Origin: Malus domestica
Lineage: Eukaryota > Streptophyta > Magnoliopsida > Rosales > Rosaceae
Assembly (NCBI RefSeq): GCF_042453785.1
Contig: NC_091674.1
Span: forward strand, 25,895,001 to 25,959,000
Length of the DNA stretch: 64,000 nt
Reading direction: 5' to 3'
Of this stretch, positions 55,577-64,000 are shown in pieces. Position 1 is the stretch's first letter. Every line of letters starts with the position of its first letter. The position numbers were made by a program, and so were the translations under genes. Under the pieces are notes generated by a model. That model ran no database searches. It was not told the origin of the DNA and saw only the letters and a program-made list of their open reading frames with translations.

Positions 55577-55830
55577 TCCGGCTCTTGAAGTTGGGAAAGT
55601 GGTGCCTCTTCGGTTTTCGAACAAGCAATCCTGTTAGAGATCTGGCTCTCGAGATTCGGAGAACGATGCCTTTTCGATTTTTGAGAAAGCAATCCTGCTA
55701 GGGGTCTGGCTCTCGAGATTCGGAGAGCGGTGTCTCTTCGATTTTTGAGAAAGTAATCATGTTGGGAGTCTGGCTCTCGAGATTCGGAGGGCGGTGCCTC
55801 TTCGATTTTGGAGCAAGCAATCTTGTTGGG
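55577..55830. repeat. Four tandem repeats of about 64 bp
   Basis: Units begin (T/G)CTGGCTCTCGAGATTCGGAG and continue with GGTGCCTCTTCGATTTTTGAG and AAGCAATC(C/A)TGTT. Clear starts lie at 55641, 55705 and 55769, with a more diverged first unit at 55577. Confidence 0.8.
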
Positions 55831-56257
55831 AGTGTTTTCTCGAATGTGAGAAAAGGTTGGGCATGTTTGCTAGTCTATCTTGCCACGAAGCACAGAGGTT
55901 GACACACAGGGACTTTCCAATTATCCAGCAGTGGTACTGTTCCTTTACCCTTGTGGGTAATAATATGGTAGCTAGACCTTCAAAATTTATGTGTCTAAAC
56001 TTTGTTAGTGCTGTTTCTTTGCTATCCTTTTACCCTTCTTGGTCAAAGCGGTGTAGTGGGAGCTACAAGTTTCACGTGTCTCAACTTTGTCAGAGAACTT
56101 TGGCAAAGTTATCTATGGTACCCATAAGCTAATGTTGCGTGTGGGAAGTGGGTGATTGAACAGTAAGATTCATGTGCTTTCTACTTCACCAGAAATCTTC
56201 GACATAATGCCCATAATTTCCGCAAAGCTGACAGGTGCTGACAAGGCTGGAAAAGTA

Positions 56258-56455
56258 GGTGCCTCTTCGATTTCTGAGATCGGCCCTCGTGGTCTCTGAG
56301 CAACCCAGCTTTTGAGAAAGCAAGCGCCTCTTCGATTTCTGAGATCGGCCTTCGTGGTCTTTGAGCAGCCCAACTTTTGAGAAATCAAACATCTCGTGGT
56401 CTCTGAGCAGCCCAGTTTTTGAGAAAGCAAACGCCTCTTCGATTTCTGAAGCTCC
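56258..56455. repeat. Three tandem repeats of about 67 bp
   Basis: Units contain GCCTCTTCGATTTCTGAGAT, CGTGGTCTCTGAGCA and CCCAGCTTTTGAGAAA. The third unit is shortened. The CTCTTCGATTTxTGAG core is shared with the 64-bp repeats at 55577-55830, so both arrays derive from one motif. Confidence 0.75.
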
Positions 56456-56588
56456 GTCGAGTGCAGATTTTTATAGAGGCTGGCATTAAGTTCCAAAGCA
56501 CACTTGAATCTCCACCAGTATAAGCTCCATTCTTGCACTTCTAAGATCTTGATTTGTCCGACCTCTTCTCTCTTCAACACCTTTGAAA

Positions 56589-57263
56589 ATGTCTGGCCCC
56601 TCCGACCGTCGTTTTGACTTGAACCTTGTTGAAGAGGCAGCCACGCCTTCTCCAGACAACATATGGCGCCCATCCTTCGTCTCCCCTACTGGTCCTCTTA
56701 CCGTTGGGGATTCCGTGATTAAGAATGATATGACCGCTGCGGTAGTGGCCAGGAACCTTCTCACTCCCAAAGATAACAGACTACTTTCCAAACGGTCTGA
56801 TGAGTTGGCTGTTAAGGATTCTTTGGCTCTCAGTGTTCAGTGTGCAGGTTCTGTGTCTAACATGGCCCAATGCCTATTTGCTCGAACCCGCCAAGTTGAA
56901 TCATTGGCGACTGAAGTGATGAGTCTCAAACAGGAGATTAGAGGGCTCAAGCATGAGAATAAACAGTTGCACCGGCTCGCACATGACTATGCTACAAACA
57001 TGAAGAGGAAGCTTGACTAGATGAAGGAATCTGATGGTCAGGTTTTACTTGATCATCAGAGATTTGTGGGTTTGTTCCAAAGGCATTTATTGCCTTCGTC
57101 TTCTGGGGCTGTACTGCGTAATGAAGCTCCAAATGATCAACCTCTGCTGCCTCCTCCTTCTAGGGTTCTGTCCAGTACTGAGGCTCCAAATGATCCCCCT
57201 CCAGTGCCTGCTCTTTCTGGGGCTCTACCGACTGTTGAGACTTCTCTTAAGCAACCTTTGTGA
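56589..57263 (+). pseudogene. Coiled-coil protein ORF of the non-autonomous element, with internal TAG
   Basis: The frame starts MSGPSDRRFDLNLVEEAATP and continues with a Thr/Lys-rich part and a heptad-like segment (TEVMSLKQEIRGLKHENKQL) at residues about 115-140, predicted as coiled coil. It ends in a proline-rich tail (NEAPNDQPLLPPP, EAPNDPPPVP). A TAG at 57018-57020 after KRKLD interrupts an otherwise open 225-codon frame; a CAG-to-TAG change is the simplest explanation. It has no enzymatic motif. It might be a gag-like structural protein of the element, but that is a guess. Confidence 0.55.
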
Positions 57264-57521
57264 AGGCTCCCTCTTGTTTGTTTATTTTGACTCATGTATA
57301 TGTACATATTTGTGACTTATCGGGGATATCAATAAATAGCTTTCCTTCATTTCAACGTATTGTGTTAAATACACCAAAGCCTTCTTCGCTAAATTCTCTG
57401 AATTTTCTTTTGTTGAAGCTTGTAAGTTGAAGCTTTGTGAGTAGAGCATGTAGGTTGAGGTAGTATTCCCTTAATTTCCCGACTGAGGAAAACTTCTCGG
57501 TTGGAGACTTGGAAAATCCAA

Positions 57522-59210
57522 GTCACTGAGTGGGATCGGCTATATGAATCTTTGAACGCCATTGTGCTCGGTCCTGTGTCATGTCCTCCGTTAGATCCAA
57601 GTACTCTAAGTATTTTCTTAGAGTCTTTTCCAAAGTTTTCCTAGGTCTTCCTCTACCCCTTCGGCCCTGAACCTCTGTCCCATAGTCGCATCTTCTAATC
57701 GGAGCGTCAGTAGGCCTTCTTTGCACATGTCCAAACCACCGTAACCGATTTTCTCTCATCTTTCCTTCAATTTCGGCTACTCCTACTTTACCCCGGATAT
57801 CCTCATTCCTAATCTTATCCTTTCTTGTGAGCCCACACATCCAACAAAGCATCCTCATCTCCGCTACACCCATTTTGTGTACGTGTTGATGCTTCACCGC
57901 CCAACATTCTGTGCCATACAGCATCGCCGGCCTTATTGCCGTCCTATAAAATTTTCCCTTGAGCTTCAGTGGCATACGGCGGTCACACAACACGCCGGAT
58001 GCACTCTTCCACTTCATCCATCCATCTTGTATTCTATGGTTGAGATCTCCATCTAATTCTCCGTTCTTTTGCAAGATAGATCCTAGGTAACGAAAACGAT
58101 CGCTCTTTGGTATTTCTTGATCTCCGATCCTCACCCCTAACTCGTTTTGGCCTCCATTTGCACTGAACTTGCACTCCATATATTCTGTCTTTGATCGGCT
58201 TAGGCGAAGACCTTTAGATTCCAACACTTCTCTCCAAAGGTTAAGCTTTGCATTTACCCCTTCCTGAGTTTCATCTATCAACACTATATTGTCTGCGAAA
58301 AGTATACACCAAGGAATATCATCTTGAATATGTCCTGTTAACTCATCCATTACCAACGCAAAAAGGTAAGGACTTAAGGATGAGCCTTGATGTAATCCTA
58401 CAGTTATGGGAAAGCTTTCGGTTTGTCCTTCATGAGTTCTTACGGCAGTCTTTGCTCCTTCATACATATCCTTTATAGCTTGGATATATGCTACTCGTAC
58501 TCCTTTCTTCTCTAAAATCCTCCAAAGAATGTCTCTTGGGACCCTATCATACGCTTTTTCCAAATCTATAAAGACCATGTGTAAATCCTTTTTCCCATCT
58601 CTATATCTTTCCATCAATCTTCGTAAGAGATAGATTGCCTCCATGGTTGAGCGCCCTAGCATGAACCCGAATTGGTTGTCCGAAACCCGTGTCTCTTGCC
58701 TCAATCTATGCTCAATGACTCTCTCCCAGAGCTTCATTGTATGACTCATTAGCTTAATACCCCTATAGTTCATGCAATTTTGTACGTCGCCCTTATTCTT
58801 GTAGATAGGCACCAAAGTGCTCGTTCGCCACTCATTTGGCATCTTCTTCGTTTTCAAAATCCTATTGAAAAGGTCAGTGAGCCATGTTATACCTGTCTCT
58901 CCCAAAACTTTCCACACTTCGATTGGTATATCGTCTGGGCCTACTGCTTTTCTATGCTTCATCTTCTTCAAAGCTACAACCACTTCTTCCTTCCGGATTC
59001 GACGATAAAAAGAGTAGTTTCTACACTCTTCTGAGTTACTCAACTCCCCTAAAGAAGCACTCCTTTCATGCCCTTCATTGAAAAGATTATGAAAATAACC
59101 TCTCCATCTATCTTTAACCGCGTTCTCTGTAGCAAGAACCTTTCCATCCTCATCCTTGATGCACCTCACTTGGTTTAGGTCCCTTGTCTTCTTTTCCCTT
59201 GCTCTAAGGT
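57522..59210 (-). mobile_element. RTE-like LINE, larger fragment with reverse transcriptase
   Basis: The minus-strand frame (to 57523) encodes the reverse transcriptase and C-terminal region: [93 protein letters not shown], then [12 protein letters not shown]. The catalytic box is normally FADD; here the second Asp is Asn (AAT), which should abolish polymerisation. The endonuclease domain is missing (5' truncation at about 59210, in [12 protein letters not shown]). The 3' end lacks the TTG tail. The first 12 codons of the frame belong to flanking DNA. Confidence 0.88.
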
Positions 59211-59359
59211 TCCACATGATCAGTTCTCTTTTAGGATATACTTGCAAGTGTGAAAGACAAATTCGTCAACTATTGAAAATATTAAAGCATGGAATTCTTC
59301 TTCATCCCAACCAACCATCCAAAGTCTATTAAAATCTATGCTTCTCCCTGCTTCCAGTG

Positions 59360-59821
59360 ATGAAGAATGGTTTCCCAGGAAAGTTGGTGGTAATTGCAGC
59401 ACTAATGCTTCTTCTTTTGGCGGATCTCCGAGCAACTTGTGCATTAGTTCCTCATGGTAAATAATAATATCTTCCTCTTCCTCATGGTTATTTCTTTTTA
59501 TGCTTCGCTATTTTCTCGACTGGATCATCTGGTAACAATTAGTTTCTTGCTTGCTTGGTGTGATTTTGTTGTGTGGTTGAAGGTGGTGATCATCATTAGA
59601 GTTTGATATCGCATGTTGACAATAAAGATGGCACGAGAAAGGTCACAAAAGAAGGTTGCTTTGGATGTCAAAATGAGATGTTTAGCAAGACTACTGCTAT
59701 AATATTGCCCATCCGACGCAGCCTGAGACCAATCAACCTGCCAAAGCCACCTTCACCCACAAGAAGTGGATTACACAGCCAGTTTGTTCCGGCACCGCCA
59801 GACCTGTCCGTTGATGTTTAG
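59360..59821 (+). pseudogene. Small secreted peptide precursor, subfamily 2, copy I, with premature TAG
   Basis: Exon 1 (59360-59456) encodes MKNGFPGKLVVIAALMLLLL, ADLRATCALVPH and ends in the normal phase-1 donor. Exon 2 starts at 59583 and reads GGDHH, then TAG at 59596-59598. Beyond it the frame is open for 74 codons: SLISHVDNKDGTRK, EGCFGCQNE, ILPIRRSLRPINL and KPPSPTRSG, ending PAPPDLSVDV. No alternative acceptor restores the frame. Everything except this one codon looks preserved, so it is either a recent pseudogene, an allele, or a gene needing readthrough. A LINE ends about 150 bp upstream. Confidence 0.68.
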
Positions 59822-59837
59822 TTGAGAAATCATATGA

Positions 59838-59937
59838 TGCTCTTCTTCCAATAATAAGTCAGTAGGTTAAGTGATTTGAATTTGAGATACTCTTCTTCCA
59901 TTAATAAGTCAATAGGTTAAGTGATTTGAATTTGAAG
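59838..59937. repeat. Tandem duplication of about 50 bp
   Basis: Two units contain CTCTTCTTCCA(A/T)TAATAAG and AGGTTAAGTGATTTGAATTT, in the 3' flank of copy I. Confidence 0.8.
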
Positions 59938-60042
59938 GTTTTTAATCTAAAGTGTAATCGTATCAAAGTGAACAATCTTTGGTTAGGCATTGCTTCTTGA
60001 TGTGTTTCAGTGATTTGATTTGGATGGTGGATATTCCAAAGC

Positions 60043-60174
60043 GAACAATATTTGATGTTGTAAAAACTCAATCCAAGATATACAATACGGAATAAATTCA
60101 CCTAAAAAGCGAACAATATTTGATGTTGTAAAAACTCAATCCAAGATATACAATATGGAATAAATTCACCTAAG
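60043..60174. repeat. Tandem duplication of about 66 bp
   Basis: Two nearly identical units, GAACAATATTTGATGTTG... and AATAAATTCACCTAA, follow each other with one or two differences, indicating a recent duplication. Confidence 0.85.
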
Positions 60175-60282
60175 TCTCTCTTTTAGGATAGCTCTTAAGC
60201 GTGGAAAAGCTTATTGAGGGGGTACAGAGAATGAAAGTTATGGGACTAAAAAGTCTAAGTTGAAGCCAAATGCGTTTTTTTT

Positions 60283-60452
60283 ATTTTTATTTTTAAATAA
60301 ACGATCTTATTTACGCTAAGGGGGAGGAAGATGAGTTTAGACTCATAATGGACTAGCAATAATGTAGTTCAAATTCGCCTTGGCGAGAATCAAACATAAG
60401 ACCGCTCACTTACAAGTGAAGAGGAATACTACTAGATCGTTGTATTAAGCGG
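60283..60452 (-). repeat. Au-like SINE
   Basis: The minus strand reads CTAGTAGTATTCCTCTTCAC, TTGTAAGTGAGCGGTCTTATG, box B GTTTGATTC and GGCGAATTTGAACTACATTA, like the copies at 8693 and 20221. Confidence 0.6.
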
Positions 60453-60617
60453 CAATTCGTTAACCTTTTTAGCCCCGCATAAAAAACCGTCAACTTTTTG
60501 AACAAGAGCCTCTTACATACCCTCTCAAGTTTTGGTTGTTGGATCCAATGATTTGAAGAAAATCAATAGACAAAATTAACGACGGTATGTGAGAGGTAAA
60601 AAAGAGTGTGTGACTAA

Positions 60618-60827
60618 GTACATGTTTAGTACTGAGGTGCTTTTATAAAAAGTGGGTATCAAAAAAAGATGAGCTCAAAAAGGTATTTGGTAAACACTTT
60701 AAAATAGCTTATTTTCACAGTTTTGGGTGAAAAAAGTTGAAAACGTGAAGCAGCAAAAATGAGCTTATTCTCACAGCACAGCAGAAGCAGTTTTTTTATC
60801 AAAGCACAACAATACCAAACCAGCCAC
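60618..60827. mobile_element. PIF/Harbinger-like MITE, second copy
   Basis: TAA flanks both sides (60615-60617, 60828-60830). The right end AATACCAAACCAGCCAC and internal GCTTATTCTCACAGCACAGC match the MITE in the old Copia LTR (51605-51978). It is shorter, at about 210 bp. Confidence 0.75.
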
Positions 60828-60910
60828 TAATCTTGAAAAATCTAAATTAATTATTCAGTCATGTAAAATTCTTCTTCATTCCTGAACCATGCAGAGTCTA
60901 TAAAATGATC

Positions 60911-62286
60911 AACGTGGGAGGTCACACCTAATGTACACTGAGATCATTTGTGATAAAATCTCACACGTACAATAGATAATTAAATTGAAAACAATATCAG
61001 TGCCAAACTTAAAAATTTATCAAATACATGTTGCGAGTTATATATTAGTTAAAATGTAAATAGTAGTTTGTTGTCTCACATTGACAAAGTGTATATGTAA
61101 TATCAATTGTAACTCCTATATATTCCACTTTAAAGATTAATGATATACAAAACATTACCAAATATTGTCAGATATATATTTTTGGTATTTACCATATTTA
61201 ATTTAACTTGGTATACATTGTATCTACGAGTATTTTTGCTAGCATTCTCTTTCTTGGAAATAGTGCTACCACGGCTACCAGTTGTGAGAATACTTAATTT
61301 CCATTGAAAATAGGGTTTTAACGAAAAATTTCTGGTACTATTCATTTTAACGACAAATCATATTTTTACACTAAAAGTCAATCTTAGTACTATTCACTTT
61401 ACCCTTTATTTTGTTCTTATCGTTAAAATTCAAAGTTTTCAAACCTTTTTAATTAATTTTCTTTTGAAAATATGGTATCGACAAAGAATAAACTAATCAA
61501 TCACTTTACTTCAACTTTTGTTGGCTGGTCAACTATGGTATACGACCTTTATTTATTTATTTATTTTTGGTAAAAAGGAAAGTCCACATCAAGGACTAAC
61601 AAAAAAAACTAACCAAAAAAGAAAAGAGAAACAAGGCCAGGGAACGACACAAGCAACAACGTTATGTCCCCTTAACTCCCTTTATCTAGACTTGACTTAA
61701 TGTGGGCAAAGTAGATCATCTTTGTTCAGAATATGAACAATCGAAGATTGGAGTCTGTCGATCTAAGTATAGTTGCTCATCTCTAAAATCTTTACAAATG
61801 CAAGTCTGTCAGCCACAAATTAGCAGATCTAGAAATCCAAGACCATTTGCATTGTTGGAAGGCACCTTTCAGCTGCAAAGCTTGACCGAGCACAGGAACC
61901 TTCTGCCAACTGCCTTGATAAATAGAATTACATATACGGCCTTTATAGGGATTATCATTTTTTCAGATTCTTGATTGTGGATTAATCTCAAATTTTTCTC
62001 TCATTTTTTAACATTCGGAATACATTAATTAAATTGAAATATGGCAAAACAATCTGATTCATTTCCAAAATGATTTTTATTTTTATTTTATATAAGCTGG
62101 TACGTAAGACGTGAAAATTTTAGTGGAGGAAAATAAAATAAAATACAATGAGGCACCTAATGCAAGTGATGATTTATTCGTCCAGAGATGTCTCTCATAT
62201 TTTAGTAGACTTGTGACAAGTGACTTCTCACACCGGTGCACTGGTGATAGGATATTCAAAGTTATTTTTTCTGCTAGCTACCGGAA
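60911..62286. other. Upstream region of copy J
   Basis: No gene is seen. It holds the MITE-like repeat at 61302-61466. From about 61960 it matches 44630-44850 (module-level duplication). Frames at 61518-61974 are low-complexity or unmatched. Confidence 0.45.
61302..61466. repeat. MITE-like repeat, copy 2 (inverted)
   Basis: In reverse complement this matches 108-257: AACTTTGAATTTTAACGATA, AGGGTAAAGTGAATAGTACT, AGATTGACTTTTAGTG. Confidence 0.55.
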
Positions 62287-62386
62287 GTGAGTGGTTTTCC
62301 GGCTAAGTTGGCGGTGGTAATTGTAGCACTAGTACTATTACTTCTTGTGCAAGATTTTTGAACAACATGTATATTACTTCCTCCTG
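62287..62386 (+). pseudogene. Subfamily-2 peptide gene, copy J, exon 1 relic
   Basis: The frame SGFPAKLAVVIVALVLLLLV followed by QDF, a TGA stop and TTCILLPP matches exon 1 of H and I in position and donor site (CCTG/GTAATT). The ATG is GTG (62287-62289), a stop lies near its end, and no exon 2 is found within the following 0.5 kb. It is clearly dead. Confidence 0.65.
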
Positions 62387-62819
62387 GTAATTAAGAAAAA
62401 TAATAAACACACACTCCTTTTATAGCCTTTCACACACTTATTTAGTTATGTCCGTTATCTTTATTTGATTTATTTAGTCTAGTGACCAAAAGTTAAGAGG
62501 TGTGGTAAGAACCCATTTTAAATGTTTACAACCTGTCCTTGCCAGCCATCCTACCAAACGGCTCTTAGGGGACTTGTGAGTCTGTGACAAGTTAGTTGTC
62601 ACAACACATATTGGTGATTGCACTAAATTGAGGAGCATGATAAGTGAGATTCTTTTATGTAATTAAGTTTTAGTCTGAGTGACATTAAATTTTTAAAGAA
62701 TTAAAATGTACACTACCTTCAATGAACGTATGAAAGAATATGCTATTAGAATAAATGAAAGCTAAATATGGGACGAAAAGAATGGAAGACTTAGAGGTCA
62801 ACCTTTTGAAAGTTAAAGT

Positions 62820-62828
62820 CTATAAATA
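62820..62828 (+). promoter_or_regulatory. TATA box of copy K
   Basis: CTATAAATA lies 57-65 bp upstream of the copy K start codon, in the same GTCTATAAAT context as in D and H. Confidence 0.55.
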
Positions 62829-62884
62829 TCATCGTTATTAACGTTGCGGTGACAGGATTTTCGAAGTTATTGTTTCTGCTTCCA

Positions 62885-63266
62885 ATGATGAATGGTTCTT
62901 CAGCAAACCTGGTGGTCATTGCAACATTAGTGTTGCTTCTTATGGGGGATCGCCTAGCAACTTGTGGACTTCTTCCTCACGGTAATTAATAATTATCTTC
63001 CTTGTTTTTGAGATCTCTAAGTATTGGAAACTTTAATTGACTTTAGTTAAATTAAATTTAAATATCCTTCACCAAATTAATGCCTTGATTTTATTTGGTA
63101 ATTAATTTCTTGCTTGTGATTTGCTCATATGGTTGACGACGGTTGCTTTGAATGTCAAAGTGATATTGATCAACAAGTAATACCCGTTCGCCGCAGCCTT
63201 AGGCCAGTGACTGGGTCGAAGCCGTCTTCACCTGATAGAAATCCAAGACCAGGAATGGGCCGTTAG
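62885..63266 (+). CDS. Small secreted peptide precursor, subfamily 2, copy K, with changed splice acceptor
   Basis: Exon 1 (62885-62981) encodes MMNGSSANLVVIATLVLLLM, GDRLATCGLLPH with the normal phase-1 donor. At the expected acceptor the family GAAG is GACG (near 63135), so no AG is available there. The downstream frame is intact: DDGCFECQSDIDQQ, VIPVRRSLRPV, GSKPSSPDRN, ending PRPGMGR at 63264-63266. An AG at 63176-63177 would join exon 1 in frame at 63178, producing a 62-residue precursor that skips the cysteines but keeps RRSLR and the C-terminal peptide. Whether it is used is unknown; it may be a pseudogene. Unlike A-I it keeps a compact Pro/Arg tail. Confidence 0.5.
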
Positions 63267-64000
63267 AATTTAGTGTTGTGTTGTAAGTTATTGGCCTAGT
63301 TTTACATTATATTGGACTTGGGAGTCTTTGTACAAGCTACTTAGAGCTGGGTTTTATTTGTTAATTTAGTCAGTTTTTTCGTTTTCCCACGGGAGCTGAA
63401 AAAAATTGGGTTTCTTATGTTAAACAAAATTGAATATCCTTATTCAATGTTTTCATGTTATCTCTCAATTATTCAAACCTGCAAAATTGGATATCCATAT
63501 CGAGTGTTTTCATATTATGTACTTCACAGTTTTTGAACGTTTTGAATAAATAATATCAAGTTAAACGAAGAGCTAAAAGAAAAACTGTATATTATCAGAA
63601 TTAATGGAACAAACCAACCAACCAACCAAGAAATTAAGAACACAAAATTAAGCCATAATATTCAAGCAAGATGACCAATATATATAATTGAAAAGCAAAA
63701 GGGCATGAAAATACAAGACTCAATCGACATGTTTATCAGTCTCTTACTTTCTCTGTTATTTAGATATGTCGTAGACACACTTCTTCTTGTAGTTTATGAC
63801 AAAAAGAAAGAAAAAATTGTATTAAGCAGAGATTTCAATCGATAGGCACACTAAACAATTGGCATTGAAACACATGTGCGCAAGCTCTCCTTCACATCAT
63901 CACTTTACCCTAATATTTCTCTTGCGAGCAGGTTTGTAGTATTTATTTCTTCTTCTTCTTTTTCTCGCTCTACCTTCCTTTTCTTTTTTGGTCGGATCTC
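63267..64000. other. 3' flank of copy K to the window edge
   Basis: AT-rich DNA without a clear gene. At the edge, the minus strand (64000 down to about 63900) has open frames rich in Lys/Arg, such as EIRPKKKRKVEREKEEEE, which could be the basic 3' end of a gene extending past the window. The tract is low-complexity (TTCTTCTTCTT), so this is weak. Confidence 0.3.

Larger units (their letters stand above)
54071..57520 (+). mobile_element. Large non-autonomous retroelement-like unit
   Basis: This 3.4-kb unit starts near GTGTGGATAAGTATATAAAT with ACGTGGTTCACCCATATTGG just inside. It contains two tandem-repeat zones (55577-55830 and 56258-56455) and a coiled-coil ORF (56589-57263), and ends before the second LINE. 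No reverse transcriptase or integrase is present. I recall similar units as common in apple and pear, but this was not checked. Boundaries are set by the flanking LINE fragments. Confidence 0.45.
60175..60910 (+). promoter_or_regulatory. Relic subfamily-2 promoter interrupted by a SINE and a MITE
   Basis: ATGAAAGTTATGGGACTAAA with AAGTCTAAGTTGAAG (60229-60265) and GAGTCTATAAAATG with its TATA box (60895-60908) match the promoters of H and K. Between them sit an Au-like SINE (60283-60452) and a MITE (60618-60827). No coding exon follows, so this is another lost family member. Confidence 0.5.

Noticed and set aside
56170-56673. 167-codon minus-strand frame with repeated motifs
   Set aside because: It reflects the 67-bp tandem repeats read on the opposite strand to the element's own ORF.
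1-64000. CRISPR array, operon or bacterial defence system
   Set aside because: The window is plant nuclear DNA with introns and retrotransposons; the tandem repeats lack the regular repeat-spacer pattern.

Overview
The window looks like nuclear DNA of a flowering plant. It has intron-containing plant genes with GT-AG splice sites, and it is dense with plant LTR retrotransposons, LINEs, SINE-like copies and MITEs. It also carries Cassandra-type LTRs with a 5S rRNA-like segment. The repeat types (a Cassandra array, an RTE-like LINE with a TTG tail, a Ser/Pro-rich coiled-coil ORF inside a large non-autonomous element) remind me of Rosaceae, probably Maleae (apple/pear). That taxonomic guess comes from memory of repeat families and was not tested.

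Layout. 1-4.3 kb: AT-rich intergenic DNA with fold-back and SINE-like repeats. 4.3-7.1 kb: an intact six-exon class I histone deacetylase, closest to HDA6. 7.8-8.7 kb: a broken SAM-dependent methyltransferase (spermidine-synthase-like), with a displaced 3' fragment near 12.4 kb. 9-10.1 kb: a repeat-filled fold-back element. 10.8-63.3 kb: a dispersed tandem family of small secreted-peptide precursor genes, eleven recognisable copies (A-K) plus relics, interrupted by transposons. 14-15.3 kb: a Copia 3' end. 22-24.5 kb: a decayed hAT-like transposase next to a decayed GH18 chitinase. 26.5-31.5 kb: a very young Copia element on the minus strand. 32.5-39.1 kb: a Cassandra solo LTR, a 2.1-kb tandem duplication and a long-LTR retroelement. 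43.3-44.4 kb: a three-LTR Cassandra array. 46.8-52.3 kb: an old Copia element on the plus strand. 53.5-59.2 kb: two RTE-like LINE fragments flanking a large non-autonomous element.

The small-gene family is the most interesting content. Each intact member has two exons. Exon 1 (94-103 nt) encodes little more than a signal peptide and always ends in a phase-1 intron after ...(L/P)H-G. Exon 2 encodes a basic region, usually with two cysteines, then a conserved P(V/I)RRSLR block and a C-terminal PPSPx(K/R)N motif. RRSL fits the RRxL processing signature of plant site-1 protease (SBT6.1), so I infer precursors of secreted signalling peptides. Subfamily 1 (A, B, C, E, F, G) and subfamily 2 (D, H, I, J, K) sit as alternating pairs in duplicated modules. 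A, E, F, G and H look codable; B, C, D, I and J are broken in different ways; K has lost its normal splice acceptor but keeps an in-frame alternative. I do not recognise the family by name.

The transposons shape this cluster. MITEs sit in the promoters of A and E, a MITE supplies the stop codon of G, a young Copia element splits the F-H module, and a LINE lies just upstream of I. Apart from HDA6 and the small-peptide genes I see no other gene that looks functional.
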